9,527 nt of DNA from Candidatus Delongbacteria bacterium (GCA_027858215.1 JAQIDD010000375.1:1-9527), one strand, 5' to 3'; positions 1 to 7,167 are shown, counted from the first letter of the stretch. The notes: generated from the sequence alone by a model not told the origin. Program-made: numbers and translations.

Positions 1-130
1 CCCCTATAGAGCTTAATTGTATGTTTAACCTGTAGCCATATTTTAGGACAAGACACACATCGTGTTCCTGGTTATAAATAACGTAAGCATAATACATATA
101 CTCTGGTTTTTTGCATCAAACCGGGATCAA

Positions 131-160
131 ATAAAAAGAGCCGCCTTCATCAGGCAGCTC
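131..160 (-). terminator. Rho-independent terminator of the tRNA-fMet gene
   Basis: On the minus strand a 9-bp stem (GAGC, one U-G wobble, GCCU paired with AGGC-G-GCUC; loop GAUGA) lies at 160-138 and is followed directly by TTTTTAT. It begins 14 bases beyond the 3' CCA of the tRNA and is the natural end of that transcript. Stem, short loop and T-tract are all visible directly. Confidence 0.85.
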
Positions 161-174
161 CTTCTCTTCTCTTC

Positions 175-250
<76 letters not shown>

Positions 251-259
251 ATGTGAGTG

Positions 260-290
260 CAAATGTAATAAATAAAATAACACAAACAAA
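260..290 (-). promoter_or_regulatory. Bacteroidota-type promoter of tRNA-fMet
   Basis: Read on the minus strand: TTTG at 290-287, a 19-base spacer, then TACATTTG at 267-260. This is an exact match to the phylum's -33 TTTG / -7 TAnnTTTG consensus. Transcription would start around 254, just ahead of the mature 5' end of the tRNA at 250. Confidence 0.8.
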
Positions 291-349
291 AAAAAGTCTT
301 ATAAAAAATTCAGTAGCCTTAATTGGTTTTAAGTTAACAGAGGATTAGG

Positions 350-835
350 TTACTTTTTTTCTCCCAGGAAGAAAGATATTGGCAATGTGTACCATGAATT
401 AACCGGTTTTCCATCGTACCTTCCGGGAATCCATGCAGGCATTTCTTTAATTACCCTGATGGCCTCGGCATCCAACACGGGATGCACAGATTTTGAAATG
501 ATAACTTCCCCGATTGTACCATCTTTTTTCACTTCGAAGCGCACATAAACCTGTCCTTCCAGGTCATTTTCTTTTGCGGCTTTTGGGTATTCTAAATTTT
601 GCATGAAAAAACTTCTCAATTCATCATTGCCTCCGGGATAAGCAGGTGATTCTTCAACAAAGAAAAATATTTCTCTGGAATCACTTCCTACCGAATCAGC
701 ATCCATTGTATATTCAGGTGTGATGGCACAAGTAGCATATGAATTGATTCCAGCTCCTGTGCTCAGAATACTCAAGATCAATACCAATTTAAGATAATTG
801 CACTTTATAAATATATTCATGTTCATCATAATCAT
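350..835 (-). CDS. Secreted TonB C-terminal-domain protein
   Basis: About 161 residues. A hydrophobic signal peptide (core LKLVLILSILSTGAG) ends in a plausible signal peptidase I site, SYA, near residue 34. After a short acidic linker comes a TonB C-terminal domain (about residues 66-157), with family hallmarks YPGG, a second YP, GQVYVRFEV, DGTIGEVIISKSVHPVLD, EAIRVIKEMPAWIPG and GKPV. Bacteroidota often carry such free TonB_C proteins. Classical TonB has an N-terminal membrane anchor and a proline-rich spacer reaching from ExbB/ExbD to outer-membrane receptors; neither is seen here, so energy coupling is unproven. The frame opens further upstream with a TTG at 904, but a consensus promoter covers 870-901, so translation must start downstream. 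ATGs lie at 835, 829, 826 and 820; a GCAGG 6-7 bases before 829 makes that codon a good alternative. No strong terminator follows. Confidence 0.85.
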   Translation of the reverse strand: MIMMNMNIFIKCNYLKLVLILSILSTGAGINSYATCAITPEYTMDADSVGSDSREIFFFVEESPAYPGGNDELRSFFMQNLEYPKAAKENDLEGQVYVRFEVKKDGTIGEVIISKSVHPVLDAEAIRVIKEMPAWIPGRYDGKPVNSWYTLPISFFLGEKK

Positions 836-869
836 ACCTGCAATACTTGTATAATGTTCTTTTCTAATG

Positions 870-901
870 CAAAGATACGAAAAAGAATTTAATATATCAA
901 A
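870..901 (-). promoter_or_regulatory. Bacteroidota-type promoter of the TonB_C gene
   Basis: Minus strand: TTTG at 901-898, a 20-base spacer, TATCTTTG at 877-870. All consensus positions match. The predicted transcript start is near 864, about 30 bases ahead of the first usable ATG at 835. This promoter rules out the longer reading frame starting at 904. Confidence 0.75.
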
Positions 902-1197
902 CAAAAAATTATTAACAATTCGTTATGAACAAAATCAACTATTTTGAATGGCTCAAACAAAGCCATTTTTCAAAGGCATCCATGCTTAAATCATTTGACT
1001 TATTAACAAAACAAACACTTCAAAGTTGATAATGTTAAGGTTACATTAACAAAACATGTCCTTAACAATCTAAGATCAGATGTATAACTAAAATTATGAA
1101 AGAAAATTATGCATTGATGATAAAAAAAGACCGGATAAATGTTTTAATTTAGCAACAACATAATTGTTCATGAACGACAATTTGATAAATCATAATT
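902..1197. other. Divergent intergenic region with short repeats and palindromes
   Basis: No gene is supported between the TonB_C promoter and the large plus-strand gene. The region holds a small hairpin with a T-run (947-970), a 12-base direct repeat ATTAACAAAACA at 1002-1013 and 1045-1056, and further TTAACAA copies at 912-918 and 1062-1068. Two perfect 10-bp palindromes, GTTCATGAAC at 1166-1175 and CATAATTATG at 1191-1200, sit just before or across the start codon. No full Bacteroidota promoter for the plus-strand gene was found. The best partial match is ATTG at 1113-1116, 19 bases, then TAAATGTT, which has two mismatches. Confidence 0.5.
947..970 (+). other. Terminator-like hairpin in the leader region
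   Basis: A 7-bp stem AATGGCT/AGCCATT with a 7-base loop is followed by a short T-run on the plus strand. TTTG and CAAA flank it and could extend the stem. No plus-strand gene precedes it. It could be an attenuator in a long leader of the downstream gene, or chance in AT-rich DNA. Confidence 0.3.
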
Positions 1198-4100
1198 ATG
1201 AATCATAACGAATCTGAAAACAACAAAGGCCGGGAAATAAAAGATTTAGCTTTTGAAAACAAAGAACGATTAAAAGAGCTTGCCTGTATCAATAAAACAA
1301 GTGCTTTGATAAAATCAGGAAAGCCTGTTAATGAAGTGTTACATCGAATTGTTGATAATTTGCCTGATGGTTGGCAGTATCCTGAATATACGGTAGCCCG
1401 GATATGCTATGATGATAAAGCATTCCTTTCCCAGGGATTTAAGAAAACAGAATGGAAACAAAGTTATGAGTTTGAAACGATTGATGGCTGTACAGGCAGT
1501 GTAGAAGTGTATTATACCCGCAAATTTGCCAAAATGGATGAAGGCCCTTTCCTGAAAGAAGAACGCGAACTCATCATGAACATAGGCTCGTTTATTCATG
1601 GGTACCTGAATTCAGTATTGGCTGATAAAGTCACAAGCACCAGGAAGAGCGCAGAAAAAAAACCTGAAATTAACTATTCTGATAAGATAAAAAAGACGAG
1701 TAAGCTGCTTCATAAATTTTTAAATGAAAACAATTATGCCAGGGATATTTATCATGATCTGATGCAATTTAAAGTAAGGGAAATACTTTTGGTAGGTACT
1801 TTGTATGATGCATATTCACTGGAGAGTGAAGGCAGATTTGCAGAACAGGTTTTGGGAGAATACCGTCAGCTTAATCTCACATACACACCAAGGATTACCG
1901 GCGTTTCATCTCAAGAAGAAGTGGATCAGGAACTGGAAGATAAACATTACGATCTTGTGATTTTTGTGATTGGCATTGAAAAGAAAAAACCTCACTTTTT
2001 GAGTCAGAAAATAAAATCTACGTATCCTTACATCCCTGTCTTTTTCCTGGTTAATAATAACAGCGATTTGGCTTATTATCAGAAAAATATTCCCAAATAT
2101 GCCGACAGGATATTTTCATGGAACGGCGATTCCAGCATTTTCTTTGCCATGATAAAACTGGTTGAAGATAATATCAATGCCAGCAATGATACCAGGATTG
2201 CAATGGTCAGAATTATTTTACTGGTTGAAGATTCTCCCAAATATTACTCCCGGATATTGCCGATATTGTACAGGGTGGTGCTTGAACAGACACGCCGTAT
2301 CATTGATGATGTCCAGGGTGATGAACTATACCGGTTATTGAGATTAAGAGCACGCCCTAAAATTTTGTTTGCTGAATCGTATAATGAAGCCATCAAAATC
2401 ATTCACAAGTACAAGGAATATCTTCAATGTATGATTACCGATATACGGTATCCGAAAGATGGCGTGATTAATGAAAATGCAGGTTTTGATCTTGTGGATT
2501 ATGTTCAACAAAACATAGGTGAGTTACCGATTTGCATACAGTCTAGTGAGGGGGCAAACGTTTATAAAAAGAACACCTGCTTTATCAACAAAAGTTCCGA
2601 TAACCTTGAAAATGATATTCGGGTATTTATCAACCATTTTGTTGGGTTTGGGAATTTTGTTTTCAGGGACAATACAGGCAGGCAGATTGCTGTTGCGAAA
2701 AACCTCAAAGAGTTTGAACAGTACATAAAGAGTATTTCTGATGAATCTATGAAATATCATGCAAGGCGTAATCATTTCAGTTTGTGGCTGATGGCACGGG
2801 GTGAAATTCAGCTTGCAAAGCTGTTGAATCCGTATAAGCTTGATGATTTTGATAACATGGACGAGATGAGAAGTTTTCTGCTTAAACGGATCCATAAATT
2901 CAGAAATGAAAAAATCAAGGGTAAAATTGTTCCTTTCACCGAAGAATCGCTTAAGGATGAGCGTAATGTGGTTGAAATAGGAACAGGCGCCCTTGGCGGA
3001 AAAGGCCGGGGTGTGGCTTTTATCAACACATTAATCTATAATTTTGATTTTAGCAAAGCAATAAAGGGAATTAACATTAAATCGCCCCGTACGGTTATTA
3101 TAGGTATCGATGAATTTTCTGAATTTATTCATAAAAATGATTTGACACGCTTTTTGACTGAAGATGAAGATTTTGTTGTGATTAAACAGGCTTTTAAAAA
3201 AGCTAAGTTTTCAAAATCCTTAATGCGACAGTTAAAAACAGTGATCCGTGGATTTAAAAAACCCCTTGCCATCCGATCATCGTCACTGCTTGAAGATTCC
3301 TTGTATCAACCCTTTTCAGGAATTTTTGAAACCTACCTGATCCCAAACAATCATCCGGATGATAAAGAACGCCTGGAACAGTTTTGCGATGCCATAAAAA
3401 TGGTGTATGCTTCTTTATTTTCACCTACATCCAAAGAATACATCAAAGCCATTAATTACAAACTTGAAGAAGAAAAAATGGCAGTGGTTATTCAGGAAGT
3501 GGTAGGCAATCAGTTTGGTGATTATTATTATCCTCATATTTCCGGTGTGGCACAAAGCTTCAATTATTACCCGGTATCGTACATGAAACCTGAAGATGGT
3601 TTTTCTGTGTTGGCGCTTGGGCTGGGTAAATATGTAGTGGAAGGAGAAAAAGCCTGGCGGTTTTGTCCCCGGTATCCCAAACTTGACATCGTCAGCCTTA
3701 AAGACATTGTCAACGAAACCCAAACCGAATATTTTGCCGTCAATATGAAAGACAAGGATATTGACCTGCTACAGGGCGAAGAAGCCGGACTGAGCCGCCT
3801 GGATATTGATGATGCTGAAATGCATGGATCCATCAAACACCTTGCTTCTGTGTACAATCCGGATAACAATTCATTGTCTCCCGGCATTTCTGATTATGGT
3901 CCACGGGTATTGAATTTTGCTAACATACTAAAACATGATTATGTCCCTTTGGCTGAAGCAATCCGTAAAGTGGTGTCGCTCGTGAAAGAAGCGCTTGGTA
4001 CAACTGCTGAAATTGAATTTGCAGTGGATTTGAATAAAGATAAAAACAACAAGGCTTCCTTTTACATTTTACAGGTTAAACCATTAATAGGAAGTGCCTT

Positions 4101-4644
4101 CGATTATGAAATTGACATGGATGAGATAGACAGGGAGAGCATTGTTTTACAGACTACAACTGCCATGGGTAATGGTAAAATTGATACCATTAAAGATTTT
4201 ATTTTTGTTGATCCCGAAGCGTTTGACAAAACCAAAACAGAAGAAATGGCTGCTGAAATTGGAAAAATCAATGCAGATATGGTAAAAAAGGATCGTCAAT
4301 ATGTTTTGATGGGGCCGGGCAGGTGGGGAAGCCAGGATAAATTTATCGGCATTCCTGTGAGATGGCCGCAAATTTCCAATGCAAAAGTGATCATTGAATA
4401 CAGTTTTGAAGGCTTTCCCCTGGATCCTTCCAGTGGTTCTCATTTTTTCCATAATGTCACTTCAATGAATGTCGGTTATTTATCTGTTCAGAAAGGTAAA
4501 AAAGACCATGCTATTTATTGGGATAAAATCAAAAACCTGGGAAAAATCAATAAATATACGTATTTCTTACACATGCATTTATCTGAGCCTTTTACGGTAA
4601 AAATGGATTCAAAAAACCAGCTTGCGCTGATACAAAAAACTTAA
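1198..4644 (+). CDS. GAF-like/receiver/PEP-synthase ATP-grasp fusion protein
   Basis: 1148 residues, cytoplasmic, no signal peptide. About 45-140 is a GAF-like region (GWQYPE at 58-63, GPFLKEER ending near 123). About 194-320 is a receiver-like fold lacking the usual acidic pocket. About 338-480 is a second receiver with the expected residues: E344/D345, phosphoacceptor D415 (MITDIRYP), S449/S450 and K465. About 590-965 is the PEP/pyruvate-binding ATP-grasp domain of PEP synthase and pyruvate phosphate dikinase, with a glycine loop GALGGKGRG (K602), IRSSSLLED (R693) and YILQVKPL (Q959, K961). A C-terminal region follows, with GPGRWGS (1039-1045) and GSHFFHN (1080-1086). The phosphohistidine swivel domain and PEP-binding barrel are absent, so it is not a complete PEP synthase. 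Probably an ATP-dependent phosphotransfer or sensing protein controlled by phosphorylation; the substrate is unknown. The ATG at 1198 is the first in frame; no Shine-Dalgarno is seen. Confidence 0.85.
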   Translation: MNHNESENNKGREIKDLAFENKERLKELACINKTSALIKSGKPVNEVLHRIVDNLPDGWQYPEYTVARICYDDKAFLSQGFKKTEWKQSYEFETIDGCTGSVEVYYTRKFAKMDEGPFLKEERELIMNIGSFIHGYLNSVLADKVTSTRKSAEKKPEINYSDKIKKTSKLLHKFLNENNYARDIYHDLMQFKVREILLVGTLYDAYSLESEGRFAEQVLGEYRQLNLTYTPRITGVSSQEEVDQELEDKHYDLVIFVIGIEKKKPHFLSQKIKSTYPYIPVFFLVNNNSDLAYYQKNIPKYADRIFSWNGDSSIFFAMIKLVEDNINASNDTRIAMVRIILLVEDSPKYYSRILPILYRVVLEQTRRIIDDVQGDELYRLLRLRARPKILFAESYNEAIKIIHKYKEYLQCMITDIRYPKDGVINENAGFDLVDYVQQNIGELPICIQSSEGANVYKKNTCFINKSSDNLENDIRVFINHFVGFGNFVFRDNTGRQIAVAKNLKEFEQYIKSISDESMKYHARRNHFSLWLMARGEIQLAKLLNPYKLDDFDNMDEMRSFLLKRIHKFRNEKIKGKIVPFTEESLKDERNVVEIGTGALGGKGRGVAFINTLIYNFDFSKAIKGINIKSPRTVIIGIDEFSEFIHKNDLTRFLTEDEDFVVIKQAFKKAKFSKSLMRQLKTVIRGFKKPLAIRSSSLLEDSLYQPFSGIFETYLIPNNHPDDKERLEQFCDAIKMVYASLFSPTSKEYIKAINYKLEEEKMAVVIQEVVGNQFGDYYYPHISGVAQSFNYYPVSYMKPEDGFSVLALGLGKYVVEGEKAWRFCPRYPKLDIVSLKDIVNETQTEYFAVNMKDKDIDLLQGEEAGLSRLDIDDAEMHGSIKHLASVYNPDNNSLSPGISDYGPRVLNFANILKHDYVPLAEAIRKVVSLVKEALGTTAEIEFAVDLNKDKNNKASFYILQVKPLIGSAFDYEIDMDEIDRESIVLQTTTAMGNGKIDTIKDFIFVDPEAFDKTKTEEMAAEIGKINADMVKKDRQYVLMGPGRWGSQDKFIGIPVRWPQISNAKVIIEYSFEGFPLDPSSGSHFFHNVTSMNVGYLSVQKGKKDHAIYWDKIKNLGKINKYTYFLHMHLSEPFTVKMDSKNQLALIQKT

Positions 4645-5024
4645 TAATGCACATTTAGATATGCAAGAAGCCTTACGAGTTAATAAGTTGGCTTTATTGC
4701 AATAAATGATTGATAGATTCCAAATCACAAAACCTGTACAGCGAAGCACTAGCAAAGACAAAACTTGTGCGCCTCTGGCGTGATAAATTTCAATCCCATA
4801 CGTACCGGGCTTAAACCACATACATAGCCGTATAAAGCTGGAATAATAAAAGACGTTTTTCCATTTTGGGATTTTTATTTTACAATGTAAAATTTATAAC
4901 CATGAAAACACAGTAACAGGATCAGGAATTCTGAGTATAAAATATAACCGGCTAAATTACGGAATAGAATAAGAATTATGTATTCATCATTTTTTACGGC
5001 CGGTAATACTAATACAACTAAGGC
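4645..5024. other. 380-base intergenic region between convergent genes
   Basis: No gene is supported. It contains a loose hairpin (4663-4672 GCAAGAAGCC with 4690-4700), a perfect 14-bp palindrome TTTATTGCAATAAA at 4693-4706, a small CGCC-TCT-GGCG hairpin at 4770-4780, and an interrupted palindrome ATTTTACA-A-TGTAAAAT at 4877-4893. A distant inverted pair ACCGGC (4947-4952) / GCCGGT (4999-5004) lies near the end of the minus-strand lipoprotein gene. None has the stem-plus-T-tract form of a confident terminator for either convergent gene. An open frame on the minus strand across 4609-4821 is probably not a gene, but the block may be a dispersed repeat remnant. Confidence 0.45.
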
Positions 5025-5864
5025 TCATTCTTTAATACAACGAACAGAAAAACCAGCACCCCTATCCGCGCCACCGTCAACAGTTAAACCACCGGAATCA
5101 AACAATAGCGAGGTAACAAATGCAGCATCAGATCCGACAGCAGTGGAAGCCCACCAAAACCCACCAAAACCAATGCCTTGATAAGTACCATCATCATCCC
5201 GGCCACCACCCGGTAGTGCAGAAAATCCAAAATCATCCGTTCCATAATACGTACCATGTCCGTTCCATATGGGATGATCCCGTGTATCACAGTCACCTCC
5301 CAGGGGAGAGCCATCCTGGCGACATGATTTTAATGTGTTTCCAATATTGCTGCTGCTTATAGCATCGTAATTATCTAGCAAATACTCTCGTAATTGTGTC
5401 CACTCATAGTTGGTAGGCACATGCCACCCTGATGGACAAATATCCCTTGAATCATCAACAGCATGCCAATTGTATAACCTTCCATATGCCTCCACCACTT
5501 CTTCTTCTGAATCAATTCCCTCAATATTTTCATGCGGATAAACAGTGTATGTACCATCAGTTGTGTCTTCCCATTCTTGATCACTCAACCCTGAAAGTAT
5601 GTCATCACCATTGTTGTATTTTGTTACCTTTAGATTTTCCACCATCCATTCCTGACCACCGATGACAATGGTTTTATATTCGTTATCGTCAATATCAGTG
5701 ACCGATCCATAGTCAATGTCAAAAACAATGTCATCGTTTCCATTTTCATTGTCATTGATATCAGCATCGTCCTCATCGTCTTTTTCACAACCAAGTGCAA
5801 ATACCAATAAGCATCCACTTATTATTAAACCCGGATAAATCAAAAATTTGCTTGTCATTTTCAT
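5025..5864 (-). CDS. FISUMP-domain lipoprotein, likely surface-exposed
   Basis: 279 residues. The N-terminus is a lipoprotein signal peptide with a hydrophobic core and a lipobox-like FALGC, giving lipidated Cys26. Directly after it comes EKDDEDDAD: the X-K-(D/E)2 pattern after the cysteine matches the lipoprotein export signal described in Bacteroidota, which sends lipoproteins to the outer face of the outer membrane. An acidic, Asp/Asn-rich linker runs to about residue 60. The rest is a FISUMP domain (Fibrobacter succinogenes major paralogous domain), seen in GGQEWMVENLKVTKYNNGD (69-87), GRLYNWHAV (128-136), CPSGWHVPT (143-151), FGFSALPGGGR and the final FSVRCIKE. The domain is common in large paralogous sets of secreted Bacteroidota and Fibrobacteres proteins; its biochemical role is not known. 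The gene has its own promoter and is separated by a terminator from the operon upstream. A second ATG lies two codons later at 5858. Confidence 0.85.
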   Translation of the reverse strand: MKMTSKFLIYPGLIISGCLLVFALGCEKDDEDDADINDNENGNDDIVFDIDYGSVTDIDDNEYKTIVIGGQEWMVENLKVTKYNNGDDILSGLSDQEWEDTTDGTYTVYPHENIEGIDSEEEVVEAYGRLYNWHAVDDSRDICPSGWHVPTNYEWTQLREYLLDNYDAISSSNIGNTLKSCRQDGSPLGGDCDTRDHPIWNGHGTYYGTDDFGFSALPGGGRDDDGTYQGIGFGGFWWASTAVGSDAAFVTSLLFDSGGLTVDGGADRGAGFSVRCIKE

Positions 5865-5924
5865 AAATCAATCAAAATTTTTCAAATTGTTTTACATCTA
5901 TTATTTTCACAAGTCTCAAAAACT

Positions 5925-5956
5925 CAAATGTAATAAAATCATGGACAATTGTCAAG
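5925..5956 (-). promoter_or_regulatory. Promoter of the FISUMP lipoprotein gene
   Basis: Minus strand: CTTG at 5956-5953, a 20-base spacer, TACATTTG at 5932-5925. The -7 box is identical to that of the tRNA-fMet promoter; the -33 box keeps the TTG core. Transcription would start near 5919, giving a leader of about 55 bases. A 10-bp palindrome GACAATTGTC (5944-5953) touches the -33 box and could be an operator. Confidence 0.65.
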
Positions 5957-6042
5957 GATATTATTGTATAAATTAAAAATCCATGATATTGCACGCTATG
6001 CCATGCAAATCAATAATAAATTGCATAATAGAGTATGCAAAA
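5938..6042. repeat. Cluster of short inverted and direct repeats upstream of the FISUMP gene
   Basis: ATCATGGA at 5938-5945 is the exact inverse of TCCATGAT at 5980-5987. ATGCAA at 6003-6008 is inverted as TTGCAT at 6021-6026, and ATGCAAA recurs at 6035-6041. These lie upstream of, or overlap, the promoter and might be regulator sites. In AT-rich DNA some could be chance. Confidence 0.3.
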
Positions 6043-6065
6043 TGATGTGTAAGACACCTGTGTGC

Positions 6066-6124
6066 TAAAAAGTTTGTAACTAATCAGTCATAGATATCAC
6101 TGTTTATGACTGATTAGTTACAAA
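6066..6124 (-). terminator. Strong hairpin terminator closing the four-gene minus-strand cluster
   Basis: A perfect 20-bp stem (6073-6092 with 6105-6124) encloses a 12-base loop. On the minus strand it is followed by CTTTTTA. It starts 6 bases past the TAA of the DUF6340-like gene. The plus-strand side also runs into TTTTTA, so it may work in both directions, though no plus-strand transcript is expected here. The stem is longer than most intrinsic terminators. Confidence 0.75.
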
Positions 6125-6129
6125 AGTTT

Positions 6130-7167
6130 TTATTCCTGCAACTGTTCTTCCAGTTTCCTGAAATCTTGCTTTCGTTTATGCAATAGACTGAGGTATGAAC
6201 GTGTCCTGGGAGAATCGTTTAGTTCAAGGGATTGTTTTGCCCAGCCAATAGCGGCCTCAATGTTTCCTTGTATTTCAGCGGCTACAGCCATGTTGTAATT
6301 TGCTCGTGCCGCCAGTATTTCATCTTTGCTGTCAGTATATTGTTTCCAGATCGCTGCAGCTTCTTTCCATTTTCCGTCTTTAACAAGGCTTTTGGTTGAT
6401 TTCATAGCCTCGTTTCCACGGACATATACATAACGCTTTGTGGTTTTCCATGTGGGAGAAATGTAGGATGCCAGTTTTTGTCCGGCAAAAATGCCTGCTT
6501 CTTCGGCTGCTTTTCTGTGCGATGGAAGTCTGCTTTCTGCTCTTCCCCGGCTATCTGCTTTTTTTTCCCATGACAATTCGTCGTAAAATTCCTGTTGGTG
6601 TACAATTGTTTCGTTGTGCGGGTCATATATGCGTAACCCGGTACGTATTTCCATCCACAGGATGGCTTTGTGCCGTTGGTAACGTATGGTTTCTCCATTC
6701 CTGGTACGCGTTCGTGTTTCTGCACTGTGGTTGATGTGTTTATCTGTATCAAACAATTCCAAACTAACCAGGGCATCAGCACGGTACCTGTCACACACAC
6801 TTTTGATGCTGTCCCACAACAAGGGCACAGGCCATTCCCCTGTTCCGGTACCGCGAAAATCACAATCTTCGCACAAATGGCTGCGAAAACGTTCATTCTG
6901 ATTTAAGGTTTCATTCATGGAAATCACACAATTCTCCGATCCCAACCTGTCGGCAAATACCGCTTCGTTTGTTAAAAGACCTTCCACAACGTTTTCTACA
7001 TGTTTGTCATCCCCCGGCAAACTGCGGTTTATAATCAGTACATCTTTATAATCCTGGGGGACGTTAATGGCTGCAGGTTCCATCACATCAACCATAACCG
7101 ATGTGGTGTTGCATGATGTCAAAAACAACATGTATAAAATCAATATGGACAAAAACGATGCTTTCAT
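6130..7167 (-). CDS. DUF6340-like lipoprotein with TPR-like C-terminus
   Basis: 345 residues from the ATG at 7167. The frame can be extended two codons to a TTG at 7173, but the ATG gives a standard signal peptide. The lipobox LTSC places the lipidated cysteine at residue 19; the residues after it (NTTS) lack an acidic export signal, so a periplasm-facing location is the simpler guess. Conserved-looking stretches are EPAAINVP (30-37), INRS (46-49), a CEDC pair (99-102) and RADALVSLELFDTD. Residues about 262-316 form TPR-like helices (EAAAIWKQY, NYNMAVAAEIQGNIEAAIGW). From memory this pattern matches DUF6340, a Bacteroidota lipoprotein family of unknown function. It follows the carboxypeptidase gene by 31 bases and is the last gene before the terminator, so it is probably co-transcribed with it. 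Confidence is high for a lipoprotein, moderate for the family name. Confidence 0.75.
   Translation of the reverse strand: MKASFLSILILYMLFLTSCNTTSVMVDVMEPAAINVPQDYKDVLIINRSLPGDDKHVENVVEGLLTNEAVFADRLGSENCVISMNETLNQNERFRSHLCEDCDFRGTGTGEWPVPLLWDSIKSVCDRYRADALVSLELFDTDKHINHSAETRTRTRNGETIRYQRHKAILWMEIRTGLRIYDPHNETIVHQQEFYDELSWEKKADSRGRAESRLPSHRKAAEEAGIFAGQKLASYISPTWKTTKRYVYVRGNEAMKSTKSLVKDGKWKEAAAIWKQYTDSKDEILAARANYNMAVAAEIQGNIEAAIGWAKQSLELNDSPRTRSYLSLLHKRKQDFRKLEEQLQE

Noticed and set aside
318..333. Terminator for the TonB_C gene
   Set aside because: Only a 5-bp A/T-rich stem (CTTAA/TTAAG); T-runs follow on the minus strand but not directly at the stem.
836..904. N-terminal extension of the TonB_C protein from the TTG at 904
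   Set aside because: The region contains a consensus promoter (870-901), so it cannot be translated from that transcript, and the true signal peptide starts later.
1198..4644. Complete PEP synthase (ppsA) or pyruvate phosphate dikinase
   Set aside because: The phosphohistidine motif and C-terminal PEP-binding domain are missing despite the 1148-residue length.
4609..4821. 70-residue minus-strand open frame after the fusion-protein gene
   Set aside because: It overlaps the 3' end of the real gene, has no recognisable domain, and is rich in Cys/Leu without a start context; treated as possible repeat remnant rather than a gene.
4978..5181. 67-residue plus-strand open frame
   Set aside because: Mostly antisense to the FISUMP gene, and its low-complexity Pro/Thr composition comes from reading the Gly-rich domain backwards.
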